Below are positions 59,701 through 64,000 of a DNA stretch of 64,000 nt, piece by piece; the stretch's first letter is position 1, and each line of letters starts with the position of its first letter. A model generated the notes under the pieces. It was not told the origin of the DNA and ran no database searches. It saw only the letters and a list, made by a program, of their open reading frames with translations. Origin of the DNA: Montifringilla adamsi (taxonomy: Eukaryota; Chordata; Aves; Passeriformes; Passeridae); contig JAGGNK010003335.1 of NCBI GenBank assembly GCA_017590115.1, forward strand, positions 10,726,286-10,790,285, given 5' to 3'. The translations under genes and the position numbers were made by a program.

Positions 59701-59891
59701 TCTGGGTTTGGACTGGTATCTTTGAATGTGTTTTTTTGTGATCTGGAAAATTTTATATTTGTTTGGAGGGATTTAATTTTGTTAGCATCTTTACCAAATA
59801 ATCTGATGAATATGAAAAGCAGCTTTAATGTGATTTCTCATTGATTATTTTAATATAAAAGTTCTGTGATTTGAAGAGCAATAACTTTGTG
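56771..59891. other. Noncoding stretch, no gene seen
   Basis: AT-rich noncoding DNA without recognisable exon, RNA gene or repeat. A 119-codon minus frame (57736-58095) lacks similarity to known proteins. Confidence 0.4.
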
Positions 59892-60050
59892 CTCACTTGC
59901 CATCTTATAAGTAGGCCTTAGTTTTAATCTTGTAGGTTTTCAAAATTGAATCAGCAGAAATTGCAGAAAGTATGTTTACATTCACTTGCTATCTTACTAA
60001 TGGATTTCGGCTTTAATCTCTCTGATTTTGCAAATTGTTTCAGCAAAAAT
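59892..60050. repeat. Diverged tandem duplication, 89-bp period
   Basis: Bases 59892-59961 and 59981-60050 align without gaps over 70 positions at a constant 89-bp offset, with about 48 identities by hand count. Shared blocks are TCACTTGC, ATCTTA, TTTAATCT, AAATTG and CAGCA-AAAT, and many differences are transitions. This is an old duplication and much more decayed than the one at 42940-43105. Confidence 0.7.
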
Positions 60051-63000
60051 GATGTCACCAGGATTTGGTTAAAGCATTTCAGTTTCAGCTTAGTTCTTTT
60101 CTAATGTGTTAAATTTTCATATGCCAATGCAAAAAAAATTTAACAATATTAACCTCTTACTAGATCCTTATTTCCCAAAGTACTTTGAAAGCTTTGTGTT
60201 AAGTTTACTGGGTTTTTTAAATTAAAATCTTGGCTGCTAGTAAAACATACTTGTCAATGTGTAGTTAATTGCTGCATTAGTTCTGAAGTTATAAATCAGG
60301 TTGGAAAGTAAATTTGGTATCTTGTATTAATGCAGCAAAAAATAGTTGTTAAAGTAGGAATGCTGTCTGCTAATTCACTTGTCTCCTTTTAGCTAATCAC
60401 TGCATTTATTCATGTCATGCATTTTGGCTGGATGGTCTCGATCTTAATACAGTAATAACTGGAATGCTTTTTCCCTTTTCTGAAGGCTGGTTTCTGTGGA
60501 GCAGGTATTTGTCCCAAACAAGAGGCAGATGAGTAAATAAGCCTTTAGGGCAAGCAGATAGGGCTATGAACTTATTTCTATTATTATTTTTTTAAATTTC
60601 TCTAAGATTTTTTTCTTGTTTAGTTTTTTTTGTTTCTTCTTTAATAAGGAAGGAGCATTAGTAAGAAAAAAGTTGACTGAAACGTGATGTTTTTTTGATA
60701 AAATTATACAGCCCTAAAATGATAATCTCAGGTGAGGTAGTGGGTCTGTATCAGTATATTTTGACTGAACAACAAGGAAAAAAAACATACTTACACCTCA
60801 ATTTAGAGTGAAGCACCACAAGTCCCCTCCCTGCTGTACATGTACAGGGCTCCCCAAATCACCTCTTCAAATCCTTCCTCCTGAAATTGCAGCTCTCTGG
60901 GTGGCTCCTGTGCTGTCAGTGGGCCAGAGTCCCCTCTCTTGGAGAGGATTATAGGATCAAAGTTGGAGAGCACTGCAGTATAACATGGTACTGTTTTAGG
61001 AACATCTCAGTTTTTCACCGAGGGAAAACTGGTGGTAGGTGAGCTGCTTAGAAGGGCTTTTTACGCAGCTGAGGCTGAGAAATGTCTGAGAATTTTGGTA
61101 AGAAATACAAGTTGTGTTTTGCATGCAGGGAGCAGCACCACCCCTGATGCTGTAAATTTTTGAATCCCAATGCTCCCCCAGCACCCAGGTGTGCCTTCAG
61201 CTGGCTTTACTGTTACCAGAGCAGAAACCAATAAAACTCTGCCAAATCCCGAGAGAGACTTGAGGAGATTTCTAGGAGCACTTGCCACATTTCATGTCTC
61301 CCACGCAGTCACGTTGTGGGAATGGTGCTGGCTAAATGCCTGTGCCTTGCTGCTGCTGGCTTTATGCAGGGCTGGCAATTGCCTGCCTTGCATCCCCTCC
61401 TGGGAGCCGTCCCCCTCCGTGTGCTGCCTTGCTCAGAGTTCACTGCAGCAGCCTCTGTGTTGCCCTGGAACTCTGCTTTTGCTTTCCTCATCACCCGGAG
61501 TTTTGCCTCTCCATTAGCAAGTTGAATAAAGAGGACAACAATGTAATTGGGCAAAACGTTCCTAAATTAGCATTTCAGTTCTTGCTGAAGGTGTGTGAGG
61601 GAGGGCTGGGCGCTGACACCTGCGGGAGTGCGTGGCAGAGAGGAGCATGGAGTGTGGGAGCAAGGTCAGGTGAAGCTAAAATGATTTAAGCCCGTGCTTT
61701 CAAAAGCAAATGATCATGTTGGAGGTAAAATTTACCACTTAGGCTAAAAGTTAATGTGAGCTCTTGCAAGCTGTAACAATATCCTGCCCTTTATGAAGGC
61801 TGCCACCACTTAACAAAAGCGAGATGCTGAAAGCATCCCTTAAGTGGCTGCTGGGCAGGTCAGTGCTGTAAACATCAGTGAGGTCAGGCTGCTGACCTTC
61901 AAAAAGAGTTTTCCTTTCTGGAGGAGTAAACTCCTGAAAAGGCAGTTTGCTAACGAGATTTTGGGTGTTTTATAGTGTGCAGTGTCCATAATTTTATAAA
62001 TAGTCTCTCCCTGCTGCTGGTACACCCTTTTTCATCCAGTGTGCATGGGAGGGGTGGATCAGCAACTTTTAAAATATTAGTTTGGAAATTATGTAGCACT
62101 GGTGTAAAAGTCTGTGAAAAGATTAAAGAGGAATTATTTGGGGGAAGGAAAAGATGACAACTTTGTGGCCAGAAAGAGAATGTGACTCGCTAATATTTTG
62201 AACAGTGAGGCTCTGCAGGTAATCAGTTTTGTAAGGTTTCATTATATGACACAACTCACTACATGGCTGAGCTTAATGCAGTAATAGATCAGTGTTCTTT
62301 CTTTCAGGTAGCGATGCTATTTAAGTAGAGCATTCATTATATCGTGATAGCAGAGATCCTCAAAGAGCTAAATAATTGGAGCCAGGTGCTGGAAAAACAG
62401 TGAATACACATTGCAGTTTTAAAGACTACTATTGTGGAAAGCCACCTAATTGCATTCTGCTGCAATTAATAATCATCTTAATGGCTTTGAATATTTATGA
62501 ATATATAAAAATAAATAAGAAAATACACAGGCTAGGATAAAAATTTGGTTCATAAAATTTTATTGCTGGAAAGTAATTAAGCATGCCTCTAATCACATCA
62601 TCATTTTTCATTGTGGGTAGGTTTGGGTGGAATGAGAAAGTTTGGAAAAAGAAAATGTGACTGTTCCATAAATTAGGTTGTATGAAAGATTTCATATCAC
62701 AGATATTAAAAATCAGGCACTTACTTGCTTCTTATTTCCCTGCCATTGCCTGTTTTGACCTGGGATACCCTGGGTATGGTAGGGGGGGATCACTTTTCAT
62801 CCCCATTACACTCTCAGATGGGTGGTGAAGCTTTTAGCTTCCATCTTCTGGTCTGTATTGAACAGGAGGTCACAGTGAAAGATTAGAGCAGCCTTTCCTG
62901 GCCTTTAAACAAATACTAATAATGTCTGAGGTTTTGAGATTAAAATTTGTCTTCTGAGCATGCAAATAAAAACACAGGATAAGAGCACAGAGAATATTGC

Positions 63001-64000
63001 TTGAAGTTTTGTCCCAAGTGGAATTCCTCTCTGCTTATATCCATGTAACTAGACATGAATTTGACTGGCTGAAGTTTCTCTTCAATCTGCACAATGACCA
63101 CTTACTCTCATTAGAAATTTTTTCTTCTTTGCAGCCCCTGTGCATTGCAAAATGTTCCTGCTTTGTTTTGACTTGACCTTTCATAGTCACTGAAAATCGA
63201 TAGGATTTAATGCATTTATTAAATAAGGAGGATTCTTCGGGTTATCATGCAAGGTTCAGTGCTGGAGCAAGAGGAGAAGGTAAAGAGTGGAATATTCCTG
63301 CAGAGCCAAGCCAGGCTGCTGTGGCTGCAGGATTGCTCTGCTCCTGCTGATCAGGCAGCCCAGGACCCCACTGCTGCCTGCTCTTCACTCTTAAACTTCC
63401 TCCAAAGGAGGAAGTTTGCTCAGCTCTCTTTTCCTTTTTCTTCTTTCTTTTCTTCTCTGAAGAGAAGTGACTTTTTCTCCTGCTTTGGTTGAGCTGTACT
63501 TGACTTTGTAAGGATAGGGAGTAATGGGAGTTCAAGCACAGCTGGATGTCATTTGGGCTGCAAAAAATATTGAAGTATTTACTATACCTGTGCCTTATTT
63601 CTGAGAATACTCTGGCTTTTGTGACCTGATTTTTTTAAGTAATAAGATTTGTGCAAATCCTGTGCTCAGTTTAGTGTTCCATAGCCTGTGTGTACTTACA
63701 CATCCTTTCTGTTTCTGTGTCTAACTGCCCATTTTTGTGCAAATCTCTGGATTGCATGTAACCACAGGATGGCTGTTCTTTAGCCTGCTGCCACACACGT
63801 GCCTGCATGTGATGTGCAGTTTCAGGTCCTTTGAAAAGGGAATAAGAAGTTTGGCTTACTATTTTTAAATCTTTATTCCCAAATATGAACCTAATTAGCT
63901 CATCTCCTCTGAGTGGCAAGTGTAAATGCTATTGATTTCAGCAGGTTGGCTGAATGTACCTGATAACACCAATTTATGTACAAATACATTTGATTTGGCT
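60051..64000. other. Noncoding stretch, no gene seen
   Basis: AT-rich DNA with a somewhat GC-richer patch at 61130-61470 carrying overlapping frames of 70-117 codons on both strands that resemble no known protein. A candidate regulatory block lies at about 62255-62525. No exon is supported to the window end. Confidence 0.4.
62255..62525. promoter_or_regulatory. Candidate conserved noncoding element
   Basis: A repeat-free AT-rich block with many factor-like cores (CTAAATAATTGG, CACCTAATTGC, CAATTAATAATC, TTAATGGCTTTG) and isolated CpGs ('ggtagcgatgct', 'tatatcgtgata'). It has no coding signal. The texture resembles deeply conserved enhancers. Inference only. Confidence 0.25.

Noticed and set aside
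60731..60756. let-7-like string 'tgaggtagtgggtctgtatc' as a microRNA
   Set aside because: It shares the let-7 seed and some later bases, but the downstream sequence pairs only with the first six bases (ACCTCA). No precursor hairpin can form.

Overview
This window looks like nuclear DNA from a bird. The main evidence is its interspersed repeats. Nearly all the recognisable ones are CR1-type LINEs, in both typical avian 3'-end forms and much older sauropsid (turtle/crocodile-like) forms. Overall repeat density is low, the background is AT-rich and CpG-poor, and there is one sharply bounded CpG island. A 409-base run of N (17718-18126) marks an assembly gap. I cannot determine the species. I found no bacterial or viral gene organisation, rRNA, tRNA or CRISPR array.

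Layout: bases 1-17.7 kb are apparent upstream or intergenic DNA with an old L3/CR1-like fragment (about 880-1115), a cluster of long poly-A tracts (2817-3357), an ancient CR1 fragment carrying reverse-transcriptase-derived sequence (about 8280-9280), an A/C-only low-complexity tract (10228-10378) and a nested inverted-repeat cluster (12049-12133). Between about 17.7 and 18.86 kb lies a purine-rich domain that contains the gap and a 5'-truncated avian CR1 (18221-18650). It is followed directly by a CpG island (about 18860-19790). The island holds a good splice donor (GTGAGT at 19032) after a GC-rich segment that reads like a noncoding first exon on the + strand, plus a second possible ATG-plus-donor exon at 19745-19778. 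The gene that starts here could not be named.

From about 19.8 to 64 kb the sequence reads like a long intron, or intergenic DNA, downstream of that promoter. It contains a long minus-strand ancient CR1 (about 28440-29575), a convergent pair of CR1 fragments (55846-56297 minus, about 56515-56770 plus), a short CR1 3' end (40777-40856), three local tandem duplications (42940-43105, 51442-51566, 59892-60050) and several AT-rich stretches that resemble conserved noncoding elements.

I support no protein-coding gene in the window. The open reading frames are short, unlike known proteins, and often open on both strands. The longest gap-free one (minus strand, 24748-25602, 284 codons) is flagged only as an anomaly. 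I did not find a convincing new biological system. The most useful observations are the promoter region and its odd purine-rich flank, the layered CR1 record, and several perfect hairpins and tandem duplications.
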